DNA of 64,000 bases from Pseudomonas canadensis (GTDB taxonomy: Bacteria; Pseudomonadota; Gammaproteobacteria; Pseudomonadales; Pseudomonadaceae), in assembly GCF_000503215.1 (NCBI RefSeq), contig NZ_AYTD01000001.1, forward strand, positions 62,001 through 126,000, written 5' to 3'. Both the position numbers and the translations under genes were made by a program. The notes under the pieces are model-generated. The model saw only the letters and a program-made list of their open reading frames with translations. It was not told where the DNA came from and searched no databases. Of this stretch, positions 26,569-35,306 are shown in pieces. How positions within the stretch are numbered: the stretch's first letter is position 1; each line of letters opens with the position of its first letter.

Positions 26569-27573
26569 CTACCGCAACCCATCCCTGAACTGCCCCGGCG
26601 TCATCCCCGTCCAGCGCTTGAACGCGCGGTTGAAACTGCTGGTATCAGCAAACCCCAGCAAATGACTGATTTCCGCCAATGAGCATTGCGGATCCCGCAA
26701 ATGCAGCAACGCCAAATTCTCCCGGCACTCATTGAGCAACGCATCAAACCGGCAGCCTTCATCCGCCAGATGGCGTTGCAGGCTGCGCAGGCTCAGGTGC
26801 AGCGCCTGCGCAACCCGCTCGGCGCTGGGTTCGCCGTCGGGCAACTGCGCTTCGATCACCCGTCGGACCTTGCGCTCCCAGGTCAGCGGTTGCAGTTGGG
26901 CGAGGGTGCGCTTGAGCACGGTTTCATTGTGCTCGGCCAGTTCGGGGTTGGCGTCGTCCAGGTGGCTGTCGAAATCCTGCGCGGCGAACTCCAAGCGGTC
27001 TTCCTCAGCGCCGAAAAACACCGGCGCGCGAAACACCGTATGCCATGGCTTGGGATCGGCCGGTTCCGGCCTTCGCAGGTACACCGCCAGCGGCGCGTAT
27101 TCGCGCCCCAGGCGATTGCGACAAGTGCGCACATAGATCGCCGCAAACGCATCGATGGCCTCGAACGCTGGCGCTGGGTTTCCCGGTAGTTGCAGCAAGC
27201 GGAACCGATAGCGTTCGCCGTCGCCACTCAGCTCCAGGCTCAAGGCATCGCTGACCACCTGGTGATACCGCACGATGCGCTCGAACACTTCCCGCAAGCT
27301 GCCACTGGCCACCAGCGCATACCCCAACGCATGAAACGTGGTGGGGCTGACGAACCGCGACACCCGCAGCCCAATCGCTGGATCGCTGCTGGCCTGCACC
27401 GCCAGCTCCCACAAGCGCGTGGTGGCCGACAGCGGGTAGCGCGCATTCGGGTCGTCCATCTGCTGTGGGTCGAGCCCGGCTTGCACGCACAGCGCGGCGC
27501 TGTCGAGGCCCAGGGCGTCGAGCTGCTTGCGCAGGGCGCGGGTCCAGCTGGCAAGGGAAGTGGGTTCGGTCAT
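26569..27573 (-). CDS. AraC-family transcriptional regulator
   Basis: A 334-residue regulator with an N-terminal arabinose-binding-like domain of the OruR/ArgR type (about 20-200, with RYPLSATTRLWELAVQAS and ALGYALVASGSLREVFERIVRYH) and a C-terminal double helix-turn-helix (about 235-330: AERVAQALHLSLRSLQRHLADEG and LAEISHLLGFADTSSFNRAFKRWTG). It stands divergent from the desaturase gene at 27675, which is a likely target. The ligand is unknown. Confidence 0.92.
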   Translation of the reverse strand: MTEPTSLASWTRALRKQLDALGLDSAALCVQAGLDPQQMDDPNARYPLSATTRLWELAVQASSDPAIGLRVSRFVSPTTFHALGYALVASGSLREVFERIVRYHQVVSDALSLELSGDGERYRFRLLQLPGNPAPAFEAIDAFAAIYVRTCRNRLGREYAPLAVYLRRPEPADPKPWHTVFRAPVFFGAEEDRLEFAAQDFDSHLDDANPELAEHNETVLKRTLAQLQPLTWERKVRRVIEAQLPDGEPSAERVAQALHLSLRSLQRHLADEGCRFDALLNECRENLALLHLRDPQCSLAEISHLLGFADTSSFNRAFKRWTGMTPGQFRDGLR

Positions 27574-27674
27574 GGCGATTGGCGCTTGCGGTCAACAGGT
27601 TGGCGTCCGGGGCTAGCATCCTGATTGATCGCTTGGGGCAGGATGTGAGCACCAATAAGCAAGAGGATGGAAGC

Positions 27675-28769
27675 ATGGACGGTACTTCTGCAAGTCCCCA
27701 GCAGATGAACGCGCAACAGCGTTCGGCGCATATCCGTGAAGTGGTGCTGGCCGAAGGCGTACGTCTGCGCCAGCAGCACCCCTGGTTGCTGCATCAGGAC
27801 GCGTTGGGCGCAGGCATCCTGGCGTTTGCGCTGCTCGGCATGCTGGGCTCGGCGGCGCTCTACATCACCGGGCGCATGGCCTGGTGGGTGTGCCTGCTGC
27901 TCAACGCGTTCCTGGCGTCATTGACCCACGAGCTGGAACACGACCTGATCCACAGCATGTATTTTCGCAAGCAGCGCCTGCCCCACAACCTGATGATGGG
28001 CCTGGTGTGGCTGGCGCGGCCGAGCACGATCAACCCGTGGGTGCGCCGGCACCTGCATCTCAACCATCACAAGGTCTCCGGCACCGAGACCGATATGGAG
28101 GAGCGCGCGATCACTAACGGCGAGCCCTGGGGTTTCGCGCGGTTGCTGATGGTCGGCGATAACGTCATGTCGGCCTTCATCCGCATCCTGCGGGCCAAGA
28201 CCTGGAAGCACAAACTCACGATCCTCAGGCGCTCGCTGCTGGTGTATGCACCGCTGGCATTGCTGCATTGGGGCGCGTGGTACGTGTTCCTTGGCTTTCA
28301 TGCCGCCAATGGCATTGCCAGTCTGCTCGGTGCGCCCATCGAGTGGTCAGCCAGCACCGTGCAGATGATGCAGGTGATTGATATCGCTACCGTGGTGATC
28401 ATCGGCCCTAACGTGCTGCGCACCTTTTGCCTGCACTTCGTCAGCTCGAACATGCACTACTACGGCGATGTGGAACTGGGCAATGTGATCCAGCAGACCC
28501 AGGTATTGAACCCTTGGTGGTTGTGGCCGTTGCAGGCGTTCTGCTTCAACTTCGGCAGCACCCACGGCATCCACCATTTTGTGGTGAAGGAGCCGTTCTA
28601 CATCCGCCAGATGACCGCCAAGGTGGCGCACAAAGTGATGGCTGAGATGGGCGTGCGCTTCAATGATTTCGGGACGTTTGCGCGGGCCAATCGGCTGGGT
28701 TTTCCACCGCCTGCAGGGTTTCGATCAGCGCCTTCGCGGCAGGCGACAAACGCACCCCAGCGCGGCTGA
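27675..28769 (+). CDS. fatty-acid desaturase-type membrane enzyme
   Basis: A 364-residue integral membrane protein of the fatty-acid desaturase/hydroxylase superfamily. Histidine clusters HELEHDLIH, HLHLNHHK and HGIHH supply the di-iron ligands, with hydrophobic segments between. The substrate is not evident; members include alkane, sterol and acyl-lipid oxidases. The ATG at 27675 has AAGAGG upstream. Its 3' end overlaps the convergent LysR gene by 110 bases, and the last 30 or so residues (rich in P, S, R) do not look like a folded part, so the reading frame may have been extended. The divergent AraC gene may regulate it. Confidence 0.88.
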   Translation: MDGTSASPQQMNAQQRSAHIREVVLAEGVRLRQQHPWLLHQDALGAGILAFALLGMLGSAALYITGRMAWWVCLLLNAFLASLTHELEHDLIHSMYFRKQRLPHNLMMGLVWLARPSTINPWVRRHLHLNHHKVSGTETDMEERAITNGEPWGFARLLMVGDNVMSAFIRILRAKTWKHKLTILRRSLLVYAPLALLHWGAWYVFLGFHAANGIASLLGAPIEWSASTVQMMQVIDIATVVIIGPNVLRTFCLHFVSSNMHYYGDVELGNVIQQTQVLNPWWLWPLQAFCFNFGSTHGIHHFVVKEPFYIRQMTAKVAHKVMAEMGVRFNDFGTFARANRLGFPPPAGFRSAPSRQATNAPQRG

Positions 28770-29595
28770 TCACCCCGCAACGGTTGCTGAGGCTGTCCAA
28801 CGCATGTGGCAGATTACGCCAATGCAGCACCTGTAATTGACCACTGGCGAATGCCTCGACGAAAGCCTCTTCGGCGCCCAGGCCGATGGCGTCGCATTGC
28901 TTCACGATGGTGGCCAATGCGGCCAATTGCTCAAGCTCGATGGCAGGCGCAAAGTCGACGCGCCCGCTGAGGTTGGCCAGCAGCTTGCGAATGCCGGGCG
29001 CGATCAGGGGGGTGGCCAGCGGGTAGGTGAACAGGTCGTTGGTGGAAAGGCTGTCCTTGGCCAGTAGCGGGTGCCCGGCGCGGCAGAAAAACACGCTGCG
29101 CCGAGGCGTCAGGGCCTGGGTCTGAAAGTTCGGGTCAGCCTCGAAGTGACGCACATCGGCGATAAAGAATTCGATCTCTTCACGGTTCAGGCTGCGTCCG
29201 AGTTTTTCCCAGTTATCCACCTGCAATGCAGTGCGCACCTTGGGGTAGGTGGAGACAAAGCGCGCCATCGTCTGGGGCACCAGGTTCACGGCGGCCACCG
29301 CATCGCTGCCGAAGCGCACTTCGCCGGCGTCGAGCTTGGTCATGCGCGTGACTTCATGGCTCAGCAACGCCGCGCCTTGCACCAGGCTCAATGCGTGTTG
29401 CAGCACCACCTGGCCTTCGGGGGTGGGACGCAGGTCTTTGTTCGCACGGTCCACCAGCACACAGCCGAATTCCTGCTCCAGGCCTTGGATGCTGCGGCTG
29501 AATGCTGGTTGCGTGATGCCCATGGCGTCCGCCGCGCGCACGAAACTGCGGTGCTCGTTGAGCGCGATGAAGTAGCGCAGTTGGCGAAGGTCCAT
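28660..29595 (-). CDS. LysR-family transcriptional regulator
   Basis: A 311-residue regulator with the N-terminal winged helix-turn-helix (QLRYFIALNEHRSFVRAADAMGITQPAFSRSIQGLEQE) and the periplasmic-binding-like effector domain. It ends in AGVRLSPAAKALIETLQAVENP, a normal LysR C-terminus, so the 110-base overlap with the convergent desaturase gene is probably the desaturase's extension. Target and effector are unknown; the downstream MFS gene on the same strand has its own upstream unit. Confidence 0.92.
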   Translation of the reverse strand: MDLRQLRYFIALNEHRSFVRAADAMGITQPAFSRSIQGLEQEFGCVLVDRANKDLRPTPEGQVVLQHALSLVQGAALLSHEVTRMTKLDAGEVRFGSDAVAAVNLVPQTMARFVSTYPKVRTALQVDNWEKLGRSLNREEIEFFIADVRHFEADPNFQTQALTPRRSVFFCRAGHPLLAKDSLSTNDLFTYPLATPLIAPGIRKLLANLSGRVDFAPAIELEQLAALATIVKQCDAIGLGAEEAFVEAFASGQLQVLHWRNLPHALDSLSNRCGVISRAGVRLSPAAKALIETLQAVENPADWPAQTSRNH

Positions 29596-29692
29596 GGTAT
29601 GCCCGGCATCCTGTAGGGGAACCGGGATTTTAAGGGCGATGCTTATTCCGTCAATGAAGCATGTTTGTTTTATCTAGATCTTAAATGCATAT

Positions 29693-30862
29693 CTATAGAG
29701 CGGGTGCCGTGCGGTAAGTGGCGGGGCTGAATACCCGGGTCACCACCAGCATCGCGACCGCCGTCACCGTCAGCACCACCCAGGCGCTGACAAAACTGCC
29801 GGTGAGTTCACGCAGCCAGCCGGTCAGCCACGGCGAAATCGCATTGATCAAAAAGCCCACGCCCTGCACGAACGCCGCCAGTTGCCCGGCCTGGCGCGGG
29901 TCGCGGTGGTGGTCGAGGGTCAATAACAGGCTTAGGGCAAAACACGCGCCCAGGCCGAAGCCACACAGCGCCACCCACAGATGAGGAAACTGCAACGGCG
30001 CGATCAACAGGCCGAGGTAGCCAATGGTCTGGGCCAGCAGGCTGATCCACAGCAGTGGCCGCCGATCGATCCCGCGTTGTGCCAGCACCGGCATCAACAG
30101 CGCGGCGATGACCTGAAAGATCGTCATGAAGGCCAGCAATGAACCACTGGGCAACACGCCCCAACCCAGTTGCTGATAGTAGGCCGGCAGCCACGCCACC
30201 ATGCTCATGTAGCCGCAATTGACCAGGCCGAAGTACAGCGCCAGCAGCCACGCACGGCGATTGCGCAGGCCCTTGAAGGCGGGGATGACATTCGCGCTTT
30301 TTGCCGCACCCAGGGGCAACCAGGCCCACAACAACAGTGCGGCCAATGCCGGCAGCAACCACACACCGAGCCCGGCTTCCCACCGCTGAAAATGCGTGGC
30401 CACCACTGGGCTGAGCAGCGCCGCCAGCCCACCACCGGCCATCAGCGAGGCTGAGTAAACCCCCATCGCCACCGGCACGCGGTGATGAAATTCGCGCTTG
30501 ATCATCGCCGGCACCAACGCCTGGATCAAGGCGACACCGGCCCCACCGAGCAGTGCGGTCACCAGCAGTGTCGAGCCCTGGCCCATCAGCCAGCGGGCCA
30601 GGCACGCCAGCAGGATCATCATCAAGCCCAGGGCAATGCCACGCCGCTCACCGAGTTGCGCTTCAACACGCACGCCCACCAGTGCCACCAGGCCCATGCA
30701 CACCACGGGCAGGCTGGTGAGCAAGGCACTGCTCTGGAAACTCAAGCCGGTGGCCAGGCGAATCTCGCCGAGCAACGGGCTGATGGAGCTGAGGATCGGC
30801 CGCAGATTGAGGCCGAGGACCACCAACAGGCCCCAGCCGGCGAGGGATTTATTCAGGGGCAT
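29693..30862 (-). CDS. CynX/NimT-family MFS transporter
   Basis: A 389-residue inner-membrane transporter with about twelve hydrophobic segments. The start LNLRPILSSISPLLGEIRLATGLS is the hallmark of the cyanate/2-nitroimidazole (CynX/NimT) branch of the major facilitator superfamily. Substrates of most members are unknown. Its start overlaps the stop of the deaminase gene by 14 bases, so the two are co-translated; a purine, pyrimidine or related amine may be the common substrate. Confidence 0.9.
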   Translation of the reverse strand: MPLNKSLAGWGLLVVLGLNLRPILSSISPLLGEIRLATGLSFQSSALLTSLPVVCMGLVALVGVRVEAQLGERRGIALGLMMILLACLARWLMGQGSTLLVTALLGGAGVALIQALVPAMIKREFHHRVPVAMGVYSASLMAGGGLAALLSPVVATHFQRWEAGLGVWLLPALAALLLWAWLPLGAAKSANVIPAFKGLRNRRAWLLALYFGLVNCGYMSMVAWLPAYYQQLGWGVLPSGSLLAFMTIFQVIAALLMPVLAQRGIDRRPLLWISLLAQTIGYLGLLIAPLQFPHLWVALCGFGLGACFALSLLLTLDHHRDPRQAGQLAAFVQGVGFLINAISPWLTGWLRELTGSFVSAWVVLTVTAVAMLVVTRVFSPATYRTAPAL

Positions 30863-31310
30863 GCAGGTTTTTCCAGTGCTGGTACAGCGTAGTCATGGCC
30901 GCATCAGGCAGATGCCGGATCGGCAGGCGCTGCTCACTCACTGGCAGGCCCACCTGCTGCCCGATCGCCGCCGTGGACAGGCCAAAGGGCTCGGCCATTT
31001 CGTTGCTGGCTGCAAACACCACCCGTTCCACACCGCACAGGTACATGGCACTCAGGCACATAGGGCAGGGTTGGCCGCTGGCGTAGATGACGCAACCGTC
31101 CAGGCGCGCGCCGAGTTGCTGGCTGGCAGCGCGGATCGCCAACAATTCGGCGTGAGCGGTAGGGTCCTGGGTCAGATGGATTTCATTCACCGCTTCAACC
31201 AGCACTTCGCCGTCGCGCGTCAACACCGCGCCAAACGGTCTGCCACCTTGGGTGACGTTGGTCTGGGCAAGTTGGATCGCGCGTTGCAGGTGCTGGTGAT
31301 CGTCGGTCAT
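30849..31310 (-). CDS. nucleoside/base deaminase (CDA fold)
   Basis: A 153-residue zinc-dependent deaminase with the catalytic HAE in PTAHAELLAIR and the zinc-binding PCPMC in SGQPCPMCLSAM. The family includes guanine deaminase, cytosine deaminase and tRNA adenosine deaminase; the compact size and GGRPFGAVLTRDGEVL start favour a guanine-deaminase-like enzyme, but the substrate cannot be read. The ATG at 31310 has GGAGG seven bases upstream; an ATG at 31328 adds six residues. It is the first gene of a two-gene unit with the CynX-type transporter and stands divergent from a LysR gene. Confidence 0.9.
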   Translation of the reverse strand: MTDDHQHLQRAIQLAQTNVTQGGRPFGAVLTRDGEVLVEAVNEIHLTQDPTAHAELLAIRAASQQLGARLDGCVIYASGQPCPMCLSAMYLCGVERVVFAASNEMAEPFGLSTAAIGQQVGLPVSEQRLPIRHLPDAAMTTLYQHWKNLHAPE

Positions 31311-31418
31311 GGAGATCCCTCCGGGCATGATTGGAGGGTGAAGTATGGTGAGTCGTCAGGGTATTCTGAAATTAAATATAACCATGCCAAGCAGTGGCAA
31401 ATGGAATGGTAAACGCCC

Positions 31419-32270
31419 ATGTTCGATCCCGTGTTGTTGCGCAGTTTTGTCGCCGTGGTGGATTGCGGCAACTTCACCCGCGCCGCCGAGCGCCTGCACT
31501 TGACTCAGTCCACGGTCAGCCAGCAGATCCGTCGCCTGGAAGAGGCGGTGGCGTGTCAGTTGCTGGACCGTAATCAGCGCCGCGTGGTCGCTACTGCGGA
31601 AGGCGAGCGCTTGCTGGCCTATGCACGACGCATCCTCGCGTTGCATGAAGAAGCCGCCGACGTATTGATCAGCCAGCAAAGCGACGGGGTGCTGCGCCTT
31701 GGTGTGCCGGAGGACTTTGCGTCCGAACGGCTGATGCCGCTGCTGTCGGCGTTTGTGCTGGCTTTCCCTAGGGTGCGCCTGGAGGTCACCAGCGGTCTCG
31801 GTCCCGAGTTGCAGCGCCAGTACCGCAGCGGAGAGTTCGACGTCTTGCTGGTCAAGCAGATGGGCGACAGCGACGACTGCCTGGCCTCATGGCCGGAGCC
31901 CTTGTGCTGGGTTGATAGCCGCAGCACGCCGTCCCTGGGCCGCGCCCCGTTGCCGTTGGTGGCATTTCCCGTGGGCGGCCTGTACCGCAATGAAATGCTG
32001 CAGCACTTGGAAGTTGGCGGCTGGCGCTGGCGCATCGGGTATTCCAGTGCGAGCCTGGCGAGCGTGTGTGCGGCGGTGGCGGCGGGGTTGGGCATCAGTT
32101 TGTTGCCCCGTCGAGTCGTACAGCCAGGGCACAGCGTATTGGGTCCGGACAGCGGCTTGCCCAGGGTGGAAGGTGTGCGGCTGGCACTGTATGGCCGCAG
32201 TGGCTTGGGTGCGGCTGGGCAAAGCCTGCAACGCCAATTGCTTGATTTGTGTGCGAACAGCCCTGTCTGA
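31419..32270 (+). CDS. LysR-family transcriptional regulator
   Basis: A 283-residue regulator with the LysR helix-turn-helix in VDCGNFTRAAERLHLTQSTVSQQIRRLEEAV and an effector-binding domain (from about residue 90, LRLGVPEDFASERLMPLLSAF). It is divergent from the deaminase/transporter pair across a 108-base gap, the usual LysR arrangement, so it probably controls that pair. A T-N11-A-like element may lie in the AT-rich part near 31360-31385. Confidence 0.92.
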   Translation: MFDPVLLRSFVAVVDCGNFTRAAERLHLTQSTVSQQIRRLEEAVACQLLDRNQRRVVATAEGERLLAYARRILALHEEAADVLISQQSDGVLRLGVPEDFASERLMPLLSAFVLAFPRVRLEVTSGLGPELQRQYRSGEFDVLLVKQMGDSDDCLASWPEPLCWVDSRSTPSLGRAPLPLVAFPVGGLYRNEMLQHLEVGGWRWRIGYSSASLASVCAAVAAGLGISLLPRRVVQPGHSVLGPDSGLPRVEGVRLALYGRSGLGAAGQSLQRQLLDLCANSPV

Positions 32271-32510
32271 GCGATGCCTTTTCTGAATATTTTTTATGCC
32301 TGAAAGGCATTCAAAAGCAACGCCTATGCGCCAGCCCGCGCAGGACGGGGCTTTGCCGTTTCTGCATGTTTCATTTATTCAATTTAGATCTATCTATAAC
32401 TTTAAAGATTACTTTAAGAGATAAGCGTCTGGCCCCGATGATTCAGCCCTCGACGGCCTTCCATGCAGGCCTGTCGGTTTTTTGTGTCAAAAACCGTAGG
32501 GAGTGAATCA

Positions 32511-33323
32511 ATGGGCAATGTCCAGACCGCCGCCAGTGCACACGAGGCGCCATGGCGCCAGGCACCGGGTGGTGAGTTGGTCGACCTTGGCCGGCCGCAC
32601 CGCGCGCCGTTGGGGCAGCTGCGCACGCAGAAAACGCCGAAGCGTTTCTCCAGTCGCCGCGAAGGGATCCTGCTGGGTTTGCTGGTGTTGGCCCTGCACG
32701 GTGCGGTGATTTACTGGGTGAGCCAGAAGCCGACCCCGGTGCTGCCGATTGTGCCACCGGAAATTCCGCCGATGACCATCGAATTTTCCCAGCCGGCCCC
32801 CCCTGTGGTGGAACCGCCACCGCCCGTGCCGCCACCGCCACCGCCGCCTGTGGTCGAGCCACCGCCGCCGGTGGTGGATGAATTGGCTGCCAAACCGGCG
32901 CCGCCAAAACCGATTCCCAAACCCAAGCCCAAGCCGGTTCCAAAGCCTGAGCCCAAGCCCGCGCCGAAACCTGTCGAGCAGCCGCCTGCGCCACCGACAC
33001 CGGCACCGCCTGCGCCTCCAGCACCACCGGCGCCGGCCCCGGTAACACCCGCTTCGGCCAACGCTGCGTACCTGAAGAACCCGGCACCGGAATACCCGTC
33101 ACTGGCTCAACGACGCGGCTGGGAAGGCACGGTGTTGCTCAGGGTGCATGTCCTGGCCAGTGGCAAGCCGGGCGAAATCCAGGTCCAGAAAAGCAGCGGT
33201 CGCCAGCAACTCGACGACGCCGCGTTGTCAGCGGTGAAGCGTTGGAGCTTCGTACCGGCCAAGCAGGGCGATGTGGCCCAGGACGGCTGGGTCAGCGTAC
33301 CGATCGATTTCAAGATTCACTAA
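32511..33323 (+). CDS. tonB: TonB energy-transducing protein
   Basis: A 270-residue inner-membrane protein with a cytoplasmic N-terminus of about 50 residues, one membrane segment (about 52-70, ILLGLLVLALHGAVIYWV), a long proline-rich spacer of PP and KP repeats (about 75-190) and a C-terminal TonB domain (YPSLAQRRGWEGTVLLRVHV, then LDDAALSAVKRWSFVPA). It transmits proton-motive energy from ExbB/ExbD to outer-membrane receptors for siderophores and similar cargo. The ATG at 32511 has TAGGGAG upstream. The extended N-terminus and gene order tonB-exbB-exbD match TonB2 of P. aeruginosa. No clear Fur box was seen. Confidence 0.95.
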   Translation: MGNVQTAASAHEAPWRQAPGGELVDLGRPHRAPLGQLRTQKTPKRFSSRREGILLGLLVLALHGAVIYWVSQKPTPVLPIVPPEIPPMTIEFSQPAPPVVEPPPPVPPPPPPPVVEPPPPVVDELAAKPAPPKPIPKPKPKPVPKPEPKPAPKPVEQPPAPPTPAPPAPPAPPAPAPVTPASANAAYLKNPAPEYPSLAQRRGWEGTVLLRVHVLASGKPGEIQVQKSSGRQQLDDAALSAVKRWSFVPAKQGDVAQDGWVSVPIDFKIH

Positions 33324-33377
33324 CTATTCGGCTGCGGTGTGTTGCACACGCCGCGACCTGCACAGAGGGAAAACATC

Positions 33378-34097
33378 ATGGCATTAGCATCTCCACTTGA
33401 ATCCATCGAAAGCGCGGTGATCTGGCTGCTGGTGGTCTTTTCGGTCGCCACCTGGGGCCTGGCCCTGCTCAAGGGCGTGCAGTTCGGTCGCCTCAAGGCG
33501 CAGGATCGCAAGTTCCACAAACAGTTCTGGGCGGCGTCGAGCCTCGACTCGGCTGCCGAGCTGGCCGAAACCCAGCCGGGCGCCGCTGCCCGCGTGGCCC
33601 AGGCCGGTTATGCCGCGATCCAGGTGGGCGAAACCCCGCACGCGGCGGACCTGAGCCAGGCGATTAACCACCAGGACCGCCTCGAACGCGCCCTGCGTCA
33701 GCAGATCGTGCGTGAGCGCCGCTCCCTGGAAACCGGCCTGGCCGTGGTCGCCAGTATCGGCAGCACCTCGCCGTTCATCGGTCTGTTCGGCACCGTGTGG
33801 GGCATCATGGAAGCCCTCAAGGGCATCAGCGCCGCCGGTTCCGCCAGCCTTGAAACCGTGGCCGGCCCGATTGGCGCGGCATTGGTCGCCACCGGTGTGG
33901 GTATCGCCGTCGCGGTGCCTGCGGTGCTGGTCTACAACTATTTCCTGCGTCGCCTGAAGCTGACGGCTGCGGACCTAGACGACTTTGCCCACGACTTCTA
34001 CAGCCTGGCGCAGAAAAATTCCTTCCGTGTGCTGCTGCACCCGACCCTGAACAAAACCACTGCCAGTAACCCGCAAAAAGTGAAGGAGGCGTCCTGA
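33378..34097 (+). CDS. exbB: ExbB proton-channel subunit
   Basis: A 239-residue MotA/TolQ/ExbB-family inner-membrane protein with three hydrophobic segments: near 9-30 (SAVIWLLVVFSVATWGLALL), about 125-150 (ASIGSTSPFIGLFGTVWGIM) and about 165-190 (GPIGAALVATGVGIAVAVPAV). These include the conserved G-T-V-W-G and T-G-V-G-I-A motifs. It forms the pentameric channel around ExbD that energises TonB. GAGGGAAAAC precedes the ATG at 33378. exbD starts one base after its stop. Confidence 0.96.
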   Translation: MALASPLESIESAVIWLLVVFSVATWGLALLKGVQFGRLKAQDRKFHKQFWAASSLDSAAELAETQPGAAARVAQAGYAAIQVGETPHAADLSQAINHQDRLERALRQQIVRERRSLETGLAVVASIGSTSPFIGLFGTVWGIMEALKGISAAGSASLETVAGPIGAALVATGVGIAVAVPAVLVYNYFLRRLKLTAADLDDFAHDFYSLAQKNSFRVLLHPTLNKTTASNPQKVKEAS

Positions 34098-34098
34098 G

Positions 34099-34500
34099 AT
34101 GGCCTTTTCCACGCAAGACAGCGATGAGGTACTGAGCGAGATCAACGTCACGCCGCTGGTGGACGTGATGCTGGTGCTGCTGGTGGTGTTTATCGTCACT
34201 GCGCCGCTTTTGACCAACGCAATCCCGATCAACCTGCCCAAGACTGAGGCGGTCGCGCCGGTGGAGCAGAAAGACCCGCTGGTGGTGAGCATCGACGGCG
34301 CCGGCAAACTGTTTATCAACAAGGACGAAATCCAGCCGGACCTGCTGGAGTTCAACCTGCAGGCGGCCAAGGCCAAGGACCCCGATGTGCGGGTGCAACT
34401 GCAGGCTGACGATGGCGTGAACTACGGCGAAGTGGCGCGAGCCATGGCGTCTATCGAACGCGCAGGGATTACCAAGCTGTCGGTGATTACCGCTCGTTAA
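34099..34500 (+). CDS. exbD: ExbD proton-channel subunit
   Basis: A 133-residue protein with a single N-terminal membrane segment (VTPLVDVMLVLLVVFIVTAPL) holding the conserved aspartate (LVDVML) that carries protons, and a periplasmic domain. It completes the TonB-ExbB-ExbD motor and ends the operon; a terminator follows. Confidence 0.96.
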   Translation: MAFSTQDSDEVLSEINVTPLVDVMLVLLVVFIVTAPLLTNAIPINLPKTEAVAPVEQKDPLVVSIDGAGKLFINKDEIQPDLLEFNLQAAKAKDPDVRVQLQADDGVNYGEVARAMASIERAGITKLSVITAR

Positions 34501-34525
34501 GTTACACAAGCCTCGACAATTTTTT

Positions 34526-34560
34526 GGCCGTCTCCTTGGCAGGGTGCGGCCTTTTTTTTG
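34526..34560 (+). terminator. terminator after exbD
   Basis: GGCCG pairs with CGGCC across a loop, followed by eight T, 25 bases after the exbD stop. Confidence 0.85.
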
Positions 34561-34584
34561 TGTAAAACCCATATGCATTTTTGG

Positions 34585-34594
34585 TTATTAATAA
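34585..34594. promoter_or_regulatory. AT-rich palindrome upstream of the hydrolase gene
   Basis: TTATTAATAA sits 80 bases before the hydrolase start in an AT-rich stretch (34575-34625) that probably carries the promoter. A sulfur-control protein such as CysB could bind here; that is a guess from the downstream genes. Confidence 0.3.
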
Positions 34595-34674
34595 ATAGCT
34601 TCTTATTCCTTAACGAATATAACACCCGTCCCTATACTGTTCAGCAACGTTAAACGCTGCAGGAGGGCACACCC

Positions 34675-35256
34675 ATGCACAGCGAGTCGATTCGTTATCT
34701 GATCGTGCCGGGCTGGCAAGGATCGCCAGAAGATCATTGGCAAAGTCACTGGCAGAACAGCCTGCCCAATAGCGCCCGCGTGGAGCAGGCCGACTGGCTG
34801 ACCCCGCGTCGCGAAGACTGGGTCGCCGCGCTGGCCGAGGCCATTGCGGCCGACAGCACGCCAGTGATCCTGATCGCCCATAGCCTGGGCTGCATCACCG
34901 TGGCGCACTGGGCGGCCACTGCGCCGGTGCAGTTTCTGCGTCAGGTACGCGGCGCCTTGCTGGTGGCGCCGGCCGATGTCGAGCGTCCTGCTTGCTCTCC
35001 GGCATTGCGTAATTTCGCGCCGATCCCGACCGATCTGTTGCCGTTTCCCAGTCAGGTGGTCAGTTCCGATAACGACAGTGCCGTCAGCGCACCAAGGGCC
35101 CTGGAATTGGCGCGTAACTGGGGTGCCGAAGCGGGCATTCTCTCCGGTGCTGGCCATATCAATGTCAAGTCCGGCCACCAACGCTGGGAGCAGGGATTTG
35201 CTTACCTGTACCGCCTGCAAAGTCGCCTTGAGCATCATGCCCGGCGCACTGCCTGA
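34675..35256 (+). CDS. RBBP9/YdeN-family serine hydrolase
   Basis: A 193-residue alpha/beta hydrolase. It starts LIVPGWQGSPEDHWQSHW, typical of the RBBP9/YdeN family, has the nucleophile motif AHSLGC and ends with the catalytic histidine region GAGHINVKSGHQRWEQG. An aspartate in SSDNDSAVS could complete the triad. The substrate is unknown. GGAGGG before the ATG supports the start. A gene for an SfnR-like regulator follows after 50 bases and then a MetQ-like protein, so it may belong to a sulfur-source locus. Confidence 0.9.
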   Translation: MHSESIRYLIVPGWQGSPEDHWQSHWQNSLPNSARVEQADWLTPRREDWVAALAEAIAADSTPVILIAHSLGCITVAHWAATAPVQFLRQVRGALLVAPADVERPACSPALRNFAPIPTDLLPFPSQVVSSDNDSAVSAPRALELARNWGAEAGILSGAGHINVKSGHQRWEQGFAYLYRLQSRLEHHARRTA

Positions 35257-35306
35257 ACATTTTTCAACGCCCCGTCCCTTAAGTGGATTTGGGGCGGGAG
35301 CCTGCC

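Noticed and set aside
32711..33061. A glycine-rich antisense frame resembling a repetitive cell-wall protein
   Set aside because: It is the complement of the proline-rich spacer of tonB; proline codons read backwards give glycine.
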